64,000 nt of DNA from Olleya namhaensis (lineage in GTDB: Bacteria > Bacteroidota > Bacteroidia > Flavobacteriales > Flavobacteriaceae). The notes under the pieces are model-generated. The model was not told the origin of the DNA. It made no database searches and worked only from the letters and a program-made list of their open reading frames with translations. This document shows, piece after piece, positions 18,577 to 27,402 of the stretch. The position numbers and the translations under genes are program-made. The DNA is taken from assembly GCF_900114005.1 (NCBI RefSeq), contig NZ_FORM01000002.1:372001-436000 (forward strand). The letters are read 5' to 3'. Every line of letters begins with the position of its first letter. Position 1 is the stretch's first letter.

Positions 18577-19389
18577 ATGATAAAACATATAAATAAAACA
18601 GTAGAATATCTTCAAGAAAAAGGTTTTAACACTCCTGAAGTTGGTATTATTTTAGGTACTGGATTAGGTAAATTAACAGACGAAATTGAGATTATAGAAG
18701 AAGTAAGTTATAATCATATTCCTAATTTTCCGACAGCGACTGTCGAGTTTCATAAAGGGAAATTAATTTTCGGAAATCTAGCAGGTAAAAAAGTAATTGT
18801 CATGCAAGGTCGCTTTCATATTTATGAAGGTTACAGTTTGGAAGACGTGACTTACCCTGTTAGAGTTATGGAAAAACTAGGGATTAAAACATTACTAGTT
18901 TCTAATGCTTCTGGAGCCATTAATTTAGACTTTAAGAAAGGTGAATTGATGTTAATTGACGATCATATTAACCTTCAAGGAAGTTCTCCTTTAGCCTTTA
19001 AAGGTGTTCAAGAATTAGGAGAACGTTTTGTTGACATGAGTGCGCCTTACGATTTAGAAATAAACAAAAAATTTAAAGCAATTGCTAAAGCAAACAATAT
19101 CACATTACACGAAGGCGTATACACTAGCGTTGTTGGACCGCAATTAGAAACTAGAGCAGAATACAGAATGTTAAAAATTATTGGTACCGATGCTGTTGGG
19201 ATGAGTACTGTTCCAGAAGTAATTGTTGCTAATCATTTAAATTTAAAAGTAGCTGCTGTGTCAGTTTTAACAGATGAATGCGACCCAAGTAATCTAAAAC
19301 CGGTAGATATTAGCGAAATTATTGCAATGGCTAATCAAGCAGAACCAGATATGATTACGTTATTTAAAGGTTTAATAGAAACACTATAA
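18577..19389 (+). CDS. Purine nucleoside phosphorylase
   Basis: 270-residue trimeric-type (PNP/MTAP class) purine nucleoside phosphorylase. Visible motifs are GIILGTGLGKL (phosphate loop), QGRFHIYEGY, the VSNASGAIN strand, and GPQLETRAEYRMLK plus GTDAVGMSTVPEV near the base-binding site. It phosphorolyses purine nucleosides to base and ribose-1-phosphate. In this neighbourhood the natural suggestion is removal of adenine from the deoxyadenosyl-arsenic product of ArsS, exposing the arsenoribose for glycosylation; that step is inference from gene context. It begins 4 bp after the DM13 gene. Confidence 0.9.
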   Translation: MIKHINKTVEYLQEKGFNTPEVGIILGTGLGKLTDEIEIIEEVSYNHIPNFPTATVEFHKGKLIFGNLAGKKVIVMQGRFHIYEGYSLEDVTYPVRVMEKLGIKTLLVSNASGAINLDFKKGELMLIDDHINLQGSSPLAFKGVQELGERFVDMSAPYDLEINKKFKAIAKANNITLHEGVYTSVVGPQLETRAEYRMLKIIGTDAVGMSTVPEVIVANHLNLKVAAVSVLTDECDPSNLKPVDISEIIAMANQAEPDMITLFKGLIETL

Positions 19390-19392
19390 CAC

Positions 19393-19412
19393 GATGTAAC
19401 TTTAGTTACATC
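19393..19412 (+). other. Perfect 8-bp hairpin downstream of the phosphorylase gene
   Basis: GATGTAAC-TTTA-GTTACATC forms a perfect stem-loop, but it is followed by A rather than T residues, so it is not a typical terminator for the plus strand. It could be an mRNA-end stabiliser or a protein-binding site. Confidence 0.4.
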
Positions 19413-19445
19413 AAAAAAGTAACTAAAAGGCTAATTTAGCCAGCT

Positions 19446-20327
19446 ATGGAAAAATATATAGACATTATAAAAAACGCCTATTTTGGTTATTGGAACTATC
19501 TAAAACACCAAATTATATTCCCAAATAACTGGGACAACTATTTTTATGGGTTAATCCTAATATCGTTAGTAGTTTGGGGTTTAGAGATTGTGTTTCCTTG
19601 GCGTAAAAATCAATCTATTTTCCGTAAAGATTTTTGGTTGGACACGTTTTATATGTTCTTTAATTTCTTTTTGCTTAATCTTATCATTTTAATAGCATTA
19701 TCTAATACTGCTGCTGGTTTTTTTGATGATATTTTAGGTGTTGTTGGTTTATCTATTTCTAACTTTCAGCTGTTTGATGTTGACAATTTACCATTATGGT
19801 TAGGCTTGTTTATATTTTTTATAATCTCTGACTTTACACAATGGATTACACATAATTTATTACATCGTTTTGAGTTTTTATGGAACTTCCATAAAGTACA
19901 CCACAGTGTAAAAGAAATGGGATTTGCAGCACATTTACGTTACCACTGGATGGAACCTATTTTATATAAATCCATGTTATACATTCCTATTGCCATTATT
20001 GGTGGATTTGATGCACAACATGTTGCGATAGTGCATTTTTTCGCGATCACTGTTGGGCACTTAAATCATGCCAATTTAGGTTGGGATTATGGGGCTTTAA
20101 AATATGTATTTAACAATCCAAAAATGCACATTTGGCATCACGTAAAACACTTACCAAAAAACATAACTTATGGTGTAAACTTTGGGATCACGTTAAGTAT
20201 TTGGGATTATATTTTTAAAACCAATTACATTCCGCATGATGGTCGTGATATCGAGTTAGGTTTTGAAGGTGACGAAACGTTTCCAAAAGATTTTATTAGT
20301 CAAGAATTATATCCTTTAAAAAAATGA
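19446..20327 (+). CDS. Sterol desaturase / fatty acid hydroxylase family membrane enzyme
   Basis: 293-residue integral membrane di-iron enzyme of the fatty acid hydroxylase superfamily. Three histidine clusters are present: HNLLHRFEFLW, KVHHSVKEM with the following HLRYHWMEP, and HIWHHVKH, with HLNHANLG in between. Four or so spans surround them. Members hydroxylate or desaturate lipid chains and sterols, or cleave ether lipids. Lying between PNP and DUF547 genes in an arsenosugar locus, it could modify a lipid acceptor of an arsenosugar phospholipid; this is speculative. It overlaps the next gene by 4 bp (ATGA). Confidence 0.88.
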   Translation: MEKYIDIIKNAYFGYWNYLKHQIIFPNNWDNYFYGLILISLVVWGLEIVFPWRKNQSIFRKDFWLDTFYMFFNFFLLNLIILIALSNTAAGFFDDILGVVGLSISNFQLFDVDNLPLWLGLFIFFIISDFTQWITHNLLHRFEFLWNFHKVHHSVKEMGFAAHLRYHWMEPILYKSMLYIPIAIIGGFDAQHVAIVHFFAITVGHLNHANLGWDYGALKYVFNNPKMHIWHHVKHLPKNITYGVNFGITLSIWDYIFKTNYIPHDGRDIELGFEGDETFPKDFISQELYPLKK

Positions 20328-21220
20328 AAAACAGCATCGTATTAATTTTAATTGTCTTGTTTAGTTCTTGCTGTAATGCAAAAAAAGTTGCTCAAGACAC
20401 CACAAAACCAATCCAAGAATCGACTGTTTTACAGGAGCAAGCTGTCGCTGAAATTAAAACAGATGATTTAGTACTGAAAGAAAACACTATTCAAGAAACT
20501 GAAAACATAAAAGCAAAAGACACTATTATTCAAAAGGAATTCAATCAAATCCTTACTAAAACTGAGCATTCTAACATTCATTTTTTATGGAATGAGCTAT
20601 TACAAAAACATGTTTCTGATAACGGAAATGTAAACTATAAATCCTTTAAAACTGATCATAAAAAATTAGTAGAATACATACATATTCTGGCTTTATTAAA
20701 GTCCAAACCCGAATTTGATTCTATTTCTAAAAACGAAAAGCTAGCCTATTGGATTAATGCATACAACGCATTAACAATAGATTTAATTATAAAAAACTAT
20801 CCTGTAAAAAGCATTAAAGACATCAAAGCCCCTTGGGGCCAAAAACTTTGGGAACTAGGAGACAAATGGTATAGTTTAGAAGACATTGAGCATGAAATTT
20901 TGCGTAAAATGGACGAACCGCGTATTCACTTCGCGATTGTTTGCGCCTCTTATTCTTGTCCTAAATTACAAAATACTGCATTTACAGCTTCAAGTTTAGA
21001 AACACAATTAACTGCTGCAACTAAACAGTTTTTAAGCGATACTAAACGTAACGAGATCAAAGAAAACAGTTTGAAATTATCAAAAATATTTAAATGGTTT
21101 GATAAAGATTTTGAACAAAATGGCAGTTTGATTGACTTTTTAAACAAGTATACAGACATAACCATTTCAGCGAAAGCTAAAATTAGCTATAAAGATTACA
21201 ACTGGGACTTAAATAACTAA
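20324..21220 (+). CDS. DUF547 domain lipoprotein (paralogue 1)
   Basis: 298-residue probable lipoprotein. The signal peptide ends in LFSSCC, a plausible lipobox, followed by about 70 low-complexity residues rich in Lys, Gln and Thr. The DUF547 domain occupies the C-terminal 200 residues: AYWINAYNALTIDLIIKNYP, then RIHFAIVCASYSCPKL with paired cysteines, and the late IFKWFDKDFEQNG motif. DUF547 proteins have a transglutaminase- or papain-like look, but their activity is not established. The overlap with the preceding desaturase suggests coupled expression. A second DUF547 gene lies on the opposite strand at 25174. Confidence 0.85.
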   Translation: MKNSIVLILIVLFSSCCNAKKVAQDTTKPIQESTVLQEQAVAEIKTDDLVLKENTIQETENIKAKDTIIQKEFNQILTKTEHSNIHFLWNELLQKHVSDNGNVNYKSFKTDHKKLVEYIHILALLKSKPEFDSISKNEKLAYWINAYNALTIDLIIKNYPVKSIKDIKAPWGQKLWELGDKWYSLEDIEHEILRKMDEPRIHFAIVCASYSCPKLQNTAFTASSLETQLTAATKQFLSDTKRNEIKENSLKLSKIFKWFDKDFEQNGSLIDFLNKYTDITISAKAKISYKDYNWDLNN

Positions 21221-21252
21221 AACCAATCTAATAAAACTTACGTAAATAAAGC

Positions 21253-21942
21253 ATGATAAGCATTATTATCCCGGTTTTAAACGAAGCTGAACACATTACT
21301 GAGCTCTTATATCATTTAATTGATAACGCCTCATTAAACACCATTCAAGAGATTATTGTTGTTGATGGCGGAAGTACGGACAATACCGTTTCAATTATCA
21401 ATACATTAGGTTTAAACATTAAAGTGTTGCATTCTGAAAAAGGACGTGCAAAACAAATGAATATTGGTGCAAAAGCTTCTAAAGGAGACATTCTTTATTT
21501 TTTACATGCCGACTCTTTTCCACCAAACAGATACGATCATTTAATTTTAGAAGAAATTAAAAAAGGAAATAACGCAGGTTGTTTCAGGTTACAATTTGAT
21601 AGTAAACATTGGTGGTTACGCTTGGCTAGTTGGCTAACTAAATTTTCATGGAGAGCTAGTCGCGGTGGTGATCAAAGTCAATTTATTACCAAAGCATTAT
21701 TTAATGATATTGGTGGTTTTAACGAAACATATACAATCTACGAAGACAATATTTTGATTAACGAGTTGTATAAACGTAATGAATTTGTAGTTATCAACCA
21801 CAAACTTAAAACCTCTGCAAGACGCTACGAGAAACATGGAATTTGGAAACTACAATATCACTTTTGGGTAATATATGTCAAAAAATGGTTTGGCGCTTCT
21901 GCGGAAGACTTGCATCATTACTACAAAAAACATATTTGCTAG
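21253..21942 (+). CDS. TIGR04283-type arsenosugar glycosyltransferase (GT2)
   Basis: 229-residue GT-A fold family 2 glycosyltransferase of the TIGR04283 group, which co-occurs with arsS and DUF2064 genes. It begins with MISIIIPVLNEAEHI. Donor-binding VVDGGSTDNT, GRAKQMNIGAKASKGD, and the LHADSFPP metal motif (DxD-like HAD) are all present, with GGDQSQFI and the IYEDNILINEL acidic motif later. The C-terminus is amphipathic and basic, suiting a membrane-associated transferase. It ends 4 bp into the convergent BamA-like gene. The sugar donor is unknown. Confidence 0.88.
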   Translation: MISIIIPVLNEAEHITELLYHLIDNASLNTIQEIIVVDGGSTDNTVSIINTLGLNIKVLHSEKGRAKQMNIGAKASKGDILYFLHADSFPPNRYDHLILEEIKKGNNAGCFRLQFDSKHWWLRLASWLTKFSWRASRGGDQSQFITKALFNDIGGFNETYTIYEDNILINELYKRNEFVVINHKLKTSARRYEKHGIWKLQYHFWVIYVKKWFGASAEDLHHYYKKHIC

Positions 21943-23192
21943 AAATATTGTCCAATACCAAAGACTAAACCTTGACCATCTTTTTCTGAGACTCCGTAGC
22001 CATAATCTATTCTAAAAATAGCATTAAATATAGATTTGTGTATAAAGCGCAAACCAACACCAGGAAAAACCCTAAAGTTATCAGCGTCACTAAAATCGCC
22101 AAAATCACCTCCTGGATTACGCCAGCTTCCTGCATCAACAAACGCATTACCTTGCAACGCAAACCAACCTTTTTCGTATAAGGTGTGTCTATACTCTGTA
22201 TTAACCACAATAGCACCTGTACCTCTATCAATGGTATTACCGACACCTCTAATATTTAAATTATTATCTACTGAAAACGGAGCAAATGGTGTGTCATCAT
22301 TACTAGAAAAACCAACACGCATTCGTGTCGCCCAATTCCCTTTCTGCCCTACTCTTTTGTAGTAATTAAAATCGTTCCAACCAATTAAAAACTCGGGTAA
22401 GTCATCACTAGTAGACGTCACATATTGCAAATTTAACTGGCTCTTAAAACCAGATACGTATTGATAATTATAATCTAGGTTGTTATATTCGTAAATACCC
22501 TTGTATAATAATTTTTTGACACTTAATTCCTGAGGCACACTAAGACTTGTAGCTCCTGACACGTATTGATATTCTTCTAAAAAATAATTAATTCCAAATT
22601 CAAAACGGTTATTAAAATTAGGTTGATATAAACCCAAAACTTCAAAAGACTTATTTCTATACTTATAATCTGATGTTGTATTATCAAAAAAGACAGGTTC
22701 TAACGTTTGTAAATCTTGATGATTTACCGCCAAACCAAACCGACGACTAAACAAAAAAGGTGCTCTAAAATTAATACCATAAGAACTAAAAATATCCTTT
22801 TGATAAAAACCTCCAAAAATCATATTTTGACCTAACAAATTAAATTCATAAACACCTAAACGGTAAGCAAACTCGCCATCATTAGATGTATAAACATTAA
22901 AAGAAGGAATAATAGTAAAATTTTCTTCAATATTATAAAACACATTATAATTGCCATTTTCCGACGGAAACACTTGATAATACGCATGAGATACGGATGG
23001 CAAACGTTTTAATAATTTAATATCTTCCTCTAGTTGCATGGAGTCTAACACAGCTCCTGCTTTTGCTATAGCTATTTTTTTTACAAAACTAGATTTCAGT
23101 TTTTTATTACCTTGAATTTTCACATCTGTAATGTTTTGAGAGTGCATTACAATGGTTGCTAACAGGCTTAATAAAAACAGAAAATATTTCAT
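21939..23192 (-). CDS. BamA/TamA-like outer-membrane beta-barrel protein
   Basis: 417-residue Omp85-superfamily protein with a signal peptide (MKYFLFLLSLLATIVMHSQ), a single POTRA-like domain (ITDVKIQGNKKLKSSFVKK) and a C-terminal barrel ending in aromatic Phe (GIGQYF). Late motifs NLNIRGVGNTIDRGTGAIV and NTEYRHTLYEKGWF correspond to the barrel segment carrying the R-G-x-G turn of this family. It is smaller than BamA (one POTRA rather than five), so it is more likely a specialised translocon or surface-assembly protein. It lies 1 bp from a glycoside hydrolase gene on the same strand. Confidence 0.85.
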   Translation of the reverse strand: MKYFLFLLSLLATIVMHSQNITDVKIQGNKKLKSSFVKKIAIAKAGAVLDSMQLEEDIKLLKRLPSVSHAYYQVFPSENGNYNVFYNIEENFTIIPSFNVYTSNDGEFAYRLGVYEFNLLGQNMIFGGFYQKDIFSSYGINFRAPFLFSRRFGLAVNHQDLQTLEPVFFDNTTSDYKYRNKSFEVLGLYQPNFNNRFEFGINYFLEEYQYVSGATSLSVPQELSVKKLLYKGIYEYNNLDYNYQYVSGFKSQLNLQYVTSTSDDLPEFLIGWNDFNYYKRVGQKGNWATRMRVGFSSNDDTPFAPFSVDNNLNIRGVGNTIDRGTGAIVVNTEYRHTLYEKGWFALQGNAFVDAGSWRNPGGDFGDFSDADNFRVFPGVGLRFIHKSIFNAIFRIDYGYGVSEKDGQGLVFGIGQYF

Positions 23193-24191
23193 TTAATTTA
23201 CTTTATAATGTTCTTTAATTACAGTTTCTGCGGGCTTATTTTGCGGTGTAAAACGGTTGTTTTCCAGCCCTCCAACTTTATCGTGGTTAATAAACCATTT
23301 CCACACAAAACCACCTGCAAACCAATCTTCGTTCCAAAAGGTTTTAAATAACGCTTTTGTGGTATTAACTTGAGCGTCCAGATTTACCTTACTTTCTACA
23401 CGGTCTACAGTCCAAGGTGCTTTACCAGAATAATCTATACTGCGGTATCCAAACTCTGTAAACAAAATAGGTTTATTATACTTTTCAGAAAACGTTTTGA
23501 GTGTTTCTTTATGCTTAGCCCAACCTTTTAAACACTCTTCTATTGTTGGTGTTTTACTATCGCTAACCGGAAAATAGGCATCGACACCAATATAATCTAA
23601 CTGATCCCAAAATGGTGTTTTTTCAAACTCATTCCAATTGGCAGCGTAGGTTAATTTACCTTTATAAATGGCGCGAATATCTTTAATTAACTTAGACCAA
23701 TATTCTGGTCTAGCAGCAACAAATTTTTCTAACTCTGTACCAATGCAAAAAATCTCAGTATTGGTATCTTCTGCTACTTGAGCAAAAGCTAAAATAAATT
23801 TTGAATACGTGGTTTCAAACGTTAGCCAATCGGCTTCGGTTGTCATTTCTAAAAACCCAGTAAACTCCCCTTTCCATACCCATATTTGTGGTTTAAGCAT
23901 GGCATTAATATTGTTCTTTTTTAACGTATTAATGTATTGTTTACCGCCTGTAAGGGTTTCTCCAAACCATTGTCTTTCCTTATCATAATTAACTACTGGA
24001 TGTGCCAAGTCTTTAATCATAGCAAAAGGCATTATGGCCGCATAATTAGCATTTATATTTAGTAAAGGTGCTATGTTTTTTTGAGTAATACTATCCCTAT
24101 GTGCGACGTAACTTACGCCATTAATTTTTTTTACCTGAGCCGTACAAGACTGAAGTAACACAATTAGAAGTAATAGAGGATTAATGCGCAT
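23193..24191 (-). CDS. GH113-like glycoside hydrolase lipoprotein
   Basis: 332-residue TIM-barrel glycosidase with a lipoprotein signal (LLLLIVLLQSCTAQ). The acid/base Glu is likely in IFCIGTELEKF at the end of strand 4 and the nucleophile Glu in ILFTEFGYRS on strand 7, as in clan GH-A. The region around GGLENNRFTPQNKPAE resembles the end of family GH113 (beta-mannanase-type) enzymes. It is abutted by the Omp85-like gene, and both face the outer membrane. The substrate is unknown; mannan-type glycans are suggested only by family. Confidence 0.8.
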   Translation of the reverse strand: MRINPLLLLIVLLQSCTAQVKKINGVSYVAHRDSITQKNIAPLLNINANYAAIMPFAMIKDLAHPVVNYDKERQWFGETLTGGKQYINTLKKNNINAMLKPQIWVWKGEFTGFLEMTTEADWLTFETTYSKFILAFAQVAEDTNTEIFCIGTELEKFVAARPEYWSKLIKDIRAIYKGKLTYAANWNEFEKTPFWDQLDYIGVDAYFPVSDSKTPTIEECLKGWAKHKETLKTFSEKYNKPILFTEFGYRSIDYSGKAPWTVDRVESKVNLDAQVNTTKALFKTFWNEDWFAGGFVWKWFINHDKVGGLENNRFTPQNKPAETVIKEHYKVN

Positions 24192-24263
24192 TTTTTTTTG
24201 ACTAAATATAAATAAATCCCGCTTTTCAGCAGGATATATTTGACATATTATTTTATGACTATT

Positions 24264-25130
24264 CTAGAATAAAGCTCTTAAACCAATATTAAAAGATTGC
24301 CCTAACCCTGTATTATTACCTCTTACAAATGTTGTGTATAACGTTTCAATATTTAAAACGTCACTAATTTGATACTTTGCACCACCACCAACTGCTGTAA
24401 AATCTTGTTCAAAATCGTTACCAGTATCAATACGTTGTGAATGTTGCACTAATCCTAAAACAGTAAATTTAGAACTCGGGAAATAACTTAAAAACAAACC
24501 TGGTGTTAAACTTAAACTGTTATTAGCAAAACTCTCTTCCTTTTTACCAAAGTGATACTCTGTATTAAGCTCCGTAAATAATTGCCATTTAGAGTTAAAA
24601 TTATAATCATAGAAAAAACGGTTTTGAAATGTAAATCCTTTTTGATCTAAAAACACCCCATTTTCACTTTCGTTATCTACCAAAGGAATATGAAATGCGG
24701 TTTGAATGGTAAAATTACTCACACTTTTAATCGGGTTAAACTTAATTGCAGGCGCAAAAGATGTAAATCCAGAACGTGCAGTATTTGTCTCTCCATCAAA
24801 TTTAAAAACGTCTAAAGCATCACGATCTCCAATAACATTAGATCTAAATTCTAATAATAAACCAACATTAAAACGGTTGCTATCGCTAAGTCCTGTAAAC
24901 ACATCAACTGTGGATGTAAAATAAGTCTCTCTAGCTTCTGTACCAGATGTAAACGTACTTTCGTTTTGAGTATATAGGTTATTAAAAAACTTAATATCCC
25001 ATTGTCCTTTACTTAATAGTTTAGATGGTGTATATGTTTGGATGTTACTAGTTGTTTCAGTTTGATCTTCTTGACTAAAACCTGCAAAGGTTGTTGATAA
25101 AGCAAGTAATACAATGGTTAATTTTCTCAT
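24264..25130 (-). CDS. Outer-membrane beta-barrel protein of unknown function
   Basis: 288-residue exported protein with a signal peptide ending in TFAGFSQ, then alternating amphipathic beta strands and a terminal Phe (NIGLRALF) typical of outer-membrane barrels. The N-terminal part (TPSKLLSKGQWDIKFFNNLYTQ) starts the first strand. It resembles transporter-like barrels of the MetA/phenol-degradation type in general layout only. It lies between GH113-like and DUF547 genes on the same strand and may share their transcript. Confidence 0.7.
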   Translation of the reverse strand: MRKLTIVLLALSTTFAGFSQEDQTETTSNIQTYTPSKLLSKGQWDIKFFNNLYTQNESTFTSGTEARETYFTSTVDVFTGLSDSNRFNVGLLLEFRSNVIGDRDALDVFKFDGETNTARSGFTSFAPAIKFNPIKSVSNFTIQTAFHIPLVDNESENGVFLDQKGFTFQNRFFYDYNFNSKWQLFTELNTEYHFGKKEESFANNSLSLTPGLFLSYFPSSKFTVLGLVQHSQRIDTGNDFEQDFTAVGGGAKYQISDVLNIETLYTTFVRGNNTGLGQSFNIGLRALF

Positions 25131-25148
25131 GTTTTGTGTGTATTTTAA

Positions 25149-25162
25149 TTTCCGCGAAAGCG
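25149..25162 (+). repeat. Mini-hairpin repeat copy 3 (GAAA loop)
   Basis: TTTCCGCGAAAGCG in the short gap between the two minus-strand genes ending at 25174 and starting at 25130. Confidence 0.7.
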
Positions 25163-25173
25163 TTATTTTATTA

Positions 25174-25890
25174 TTATTTATTTAATTTCCAGTTATACGT
25201 AAAATAGGTCAGCTTATAATTTTCAGGTATTTTATTAGTTCTGTATTTATTTATAAATTGAATTTCGGTCATTCCATTTTGCACAAAATCTTCGTTATAC
25301 CATTTCATTATTTCAGAACCTGCTACGGTTTCTTTTTTATCATTAACCTTAATAAAATAATCACCATTTAAAGCCAATTTGGTTTGTTGTTCCAACTGCG
25401 CTTCCAAAGTTTTTGGCATATAAGCTTCTGCAATTAAAGGCGGACAACCAATAGCGCCACAAACTAGCACAAAATGAAATCTTGCATCCTTAAAATTAGC
25501 TCTTAACAACTCATTTTCTATAGTATTTAAAGTCACCTTTTTACCAGCCAAACTGTATGTAGTTTTATCAAAAAAACCAGATTTATCTAAAGGTGATGCT
25601 ATTGGATAATTATCCACAATCCCTTTTATAACGGATAAGTTATAGGCATTAATCCAAAAGGCTTGGTAGTTTTTAGCATCTGCTTTTGTTACAGACACCT
25701 TGTTAGCAATTGTTAAAATAGAGGTTAAAGTTTCTGAGTTTTCCTTTACTGCTTTGTAATCTACTTTACCTTTAGCCACGTGTGCTTTTAAAAAGGCATC
25801 CGTCTGTATAAAAAAGTCGTCAAGCGTTTGCGCTTTCGCGGAAAACAATCCGCAGAATACTAGTAATATTATTAGGTTATTTTTCATCAT
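25174..25890 (-). CDS. DUF547 domain secreted protein (paralogue 2)
   Basis: 238-residue exported DUF547 protein with a signal peptide followed by the domain itself: YQAFWINAYNLSVIKGI, ENELLRANFKDARFHFVLVC with GAIGCPPL, and EIMKWYNEDFVQNG. It is shorter than the paralogue at 20324 because it lacks the low-complexity linker and the lipobox, so it should be soluble in the periplasm. Its signal peptide region contains an in-frame mini-hairpin repeat copy, translated as FSAKAQ at the signal cleavage site. It is encoded on the strand opposite to the main operon. Confidence 0.85.
   Translation of the reverse strand: MMKNNLIILLVFCGLFSAKAQTLDDFFIQTDAFLKAHVAKGKVDYKAVKENSETLTSILTIANKVSVTKADAKNYQAFWINAYNLSVIKGIVDNYPIASPLDKSGFFDKTTYSLAGKKVTLNTIENELLRANFKDARFHFVLVCGAIGCPPLIAEAYMPKTLEAQLEQQTKLALNGDYFIKVNDKKETVAGSEIMKWYNEDFVQNGMTEIQFINKYRTNKIPENYKLTYFTYNWKLNK
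25831..25845 (-). repeat. Mini-hairpin repeat copy 4 (GAAA loop), inside a signal peptide
   Basis: Minus-strand TTTTCCGCGAAAGCG, read in frame at the signal-peptide cleavage region of the DUF547 protein. Confidence 0.65.
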
Positions 25891-26086
25891 TTATAAAGTT
25901 TTAATTACTTACAACATGCTTTAAGTCTTAACAATTGCGCTAAACTTTCAAAAAAAATAAAAAAAATTCACGTCTTATTTTTAGTTAGAACCTTACACAC
26001 TTTGTGTTATTTAAAAAGATTCTAAACTAAAAATCCAATTAAGTTTTTAACTTTAAAACCGACAGACTATCTAACAAACTAAATTT

Positions 26087-27391
26087 ATGGAACACATCGT
26101 CATTATAGGAAACGGGATTTCTGGAGTTACTCTAGCAAGACACGTCAGAAAATTATCGGACAAAAAAATAACAATTGTTTCTGCCGAAACGGATTATTTT
26201 TTCTCAAGAACCGCCTTAATGTACGTATACATGGGACACATGAAGTTTGAACACACGCAACCTTACGAGAATTGGTTTTGGAAGAAAAACCGAATTGAGC
26301 TAAAAAAAGGATACGTAAATAGTATTGACACAGATAACAAAACCTTATTATTTGCCGAAGGAGACACTTTAGTTTATGATAAATTAATTATTGCCACAGG
26401 TAGTAAACCTAACAAATTTGGTTGGCCAGGTCAAGATTTAAATGGTGCGCAAGGTTTATATAGCAAACAAGATTTGGATAGTATGGAGCAAATCGCTCCG
26501 GATAACAAAGCCTGCAAACGTGCAGTAATTGTTGGTGGTGGATTAATTGGTATTGAAATGGCAGAAATGTTTAACTCAAGAAACATACCGGTCACTTTTT
26601 TAGTTAGAGAATCTAGTTTTTGGAATGGCGTCTTGCCTGAAGGCGAAAGTCAAATGATTAACAGACATATTAAAAACCATCATATAGATTTAAGATTAAG
26701 CACCAATTTAAAAGAAATTAAATCGGACGGAAACGGAAATATCAAATCTATTATAATTGAAGAAACTGGAGAAGAGCTAGAATGTAACTTTGTTGGATTA
26801 ACAGCAGGTGTATCGCCTAATGTTTCGTTTTTAAAAGACTCAAAAATCGAAATTAATAGAGGGATTTTAGTTAACCGTTACTTAGAGACCAACGTTAAAG
26901 ACGTGTATGCCATTGGTGATTGTGCAGAGCAACACGAAGCAATTGGAAACAGACGTCCAATTGAAGCCGTTTGGTATACAGGACGTATGATGGGCGAAAC
27001 TTTAGCCCAAACATTATGCGGTAATAAACTACAATACAAACCAGGACATTGGTTTAATAGTGCTAAATTTTTAGATATCGAATACCAAACCTACGGTTGG
27101 GTATTTGGAGAGCGTGGACGTCCAGAATACGAAAAACACTTCCATTGGAAACATGAAGACGACACCAAATGTATAACCGTAGCCTACAACAAAGACACTA
27201 AAGCGTTTTTAGGTATTAATACTTTTGGAATCCGAATGCGTCATGAAACGTTTGACACATGGCTGACAGAACAACGTGACGTTGATTATGTTATCAATCA
27301 CTTAAAAGAAGCCAATTTTGATCCAGAATTTTACAAACATTTTGAAAATCAAATTTTAGAGACTTACAATAACCAAATGCAAACAGCCTAA
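26087..27391 (+). CDS. NAD(P)/FAD-dependent oxidoreductase (pyridine nucleotide-disulfide family)
   Basis: 434-residue flavoprotein with two dinucleotide-binding folds: FAD-binding IGNGISGVTLARHVR at the N-terminus, ATGSKP, NAD(P)-binding VIVGGGLIGIEMAEMF near residue 150, and VYAIGDCAEQ closing the FAD site. It lacks a redox-active CxxC, so it is of the NADH dehydrogenase-2/ferredoxin reductase kind rather than disulfide reductase. The C-terminal 100 residues are a family-specific extension. It is followed 11 bp later by a multi-span iron-sulfur protein; the two look like donor and membrane acceptor. Confidence 0.85.
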   Translation: MEHIVIIGNGISGVTLARHVRKLSDKKITIVSAETDYFFSRTALMYVYMGHMKFEHTQPYENWFWKKNRIELKKGYVNSIDTDNKTLLFAEGDTLVYDKLIIATGSKPNKFGWPGQDLNGAQGLYSKQDLDSMEQIAPDNKACKRAVIVGGGLIGIEMAEMFNSRNIPVTFLVRESSFWNGVLPEGESQMINRHIKNHHIDLRLSTNLKEIKSDGNGNIKSIIIEETGEELECNFVGLTAGVSPNVSFLKDSKIEINRGILVNRYLETNVKDVYAIGDCAEQHEAIGNRRPIEAVWYTGRMMGETLAQTLCGNKLQYKPGHWFNSAKFLDIEYQTYGWVFGERGRPEYEKHFHWKHEDDTKCITVAYNKDTKAFLGINTFGIRMRHETFDTWLTEQRDVDYVINHLKEANFDPEFYKHFENQILETYNNQMQTA

Positions 27392-27402
27392 CCTTTCCAG
27401 AT

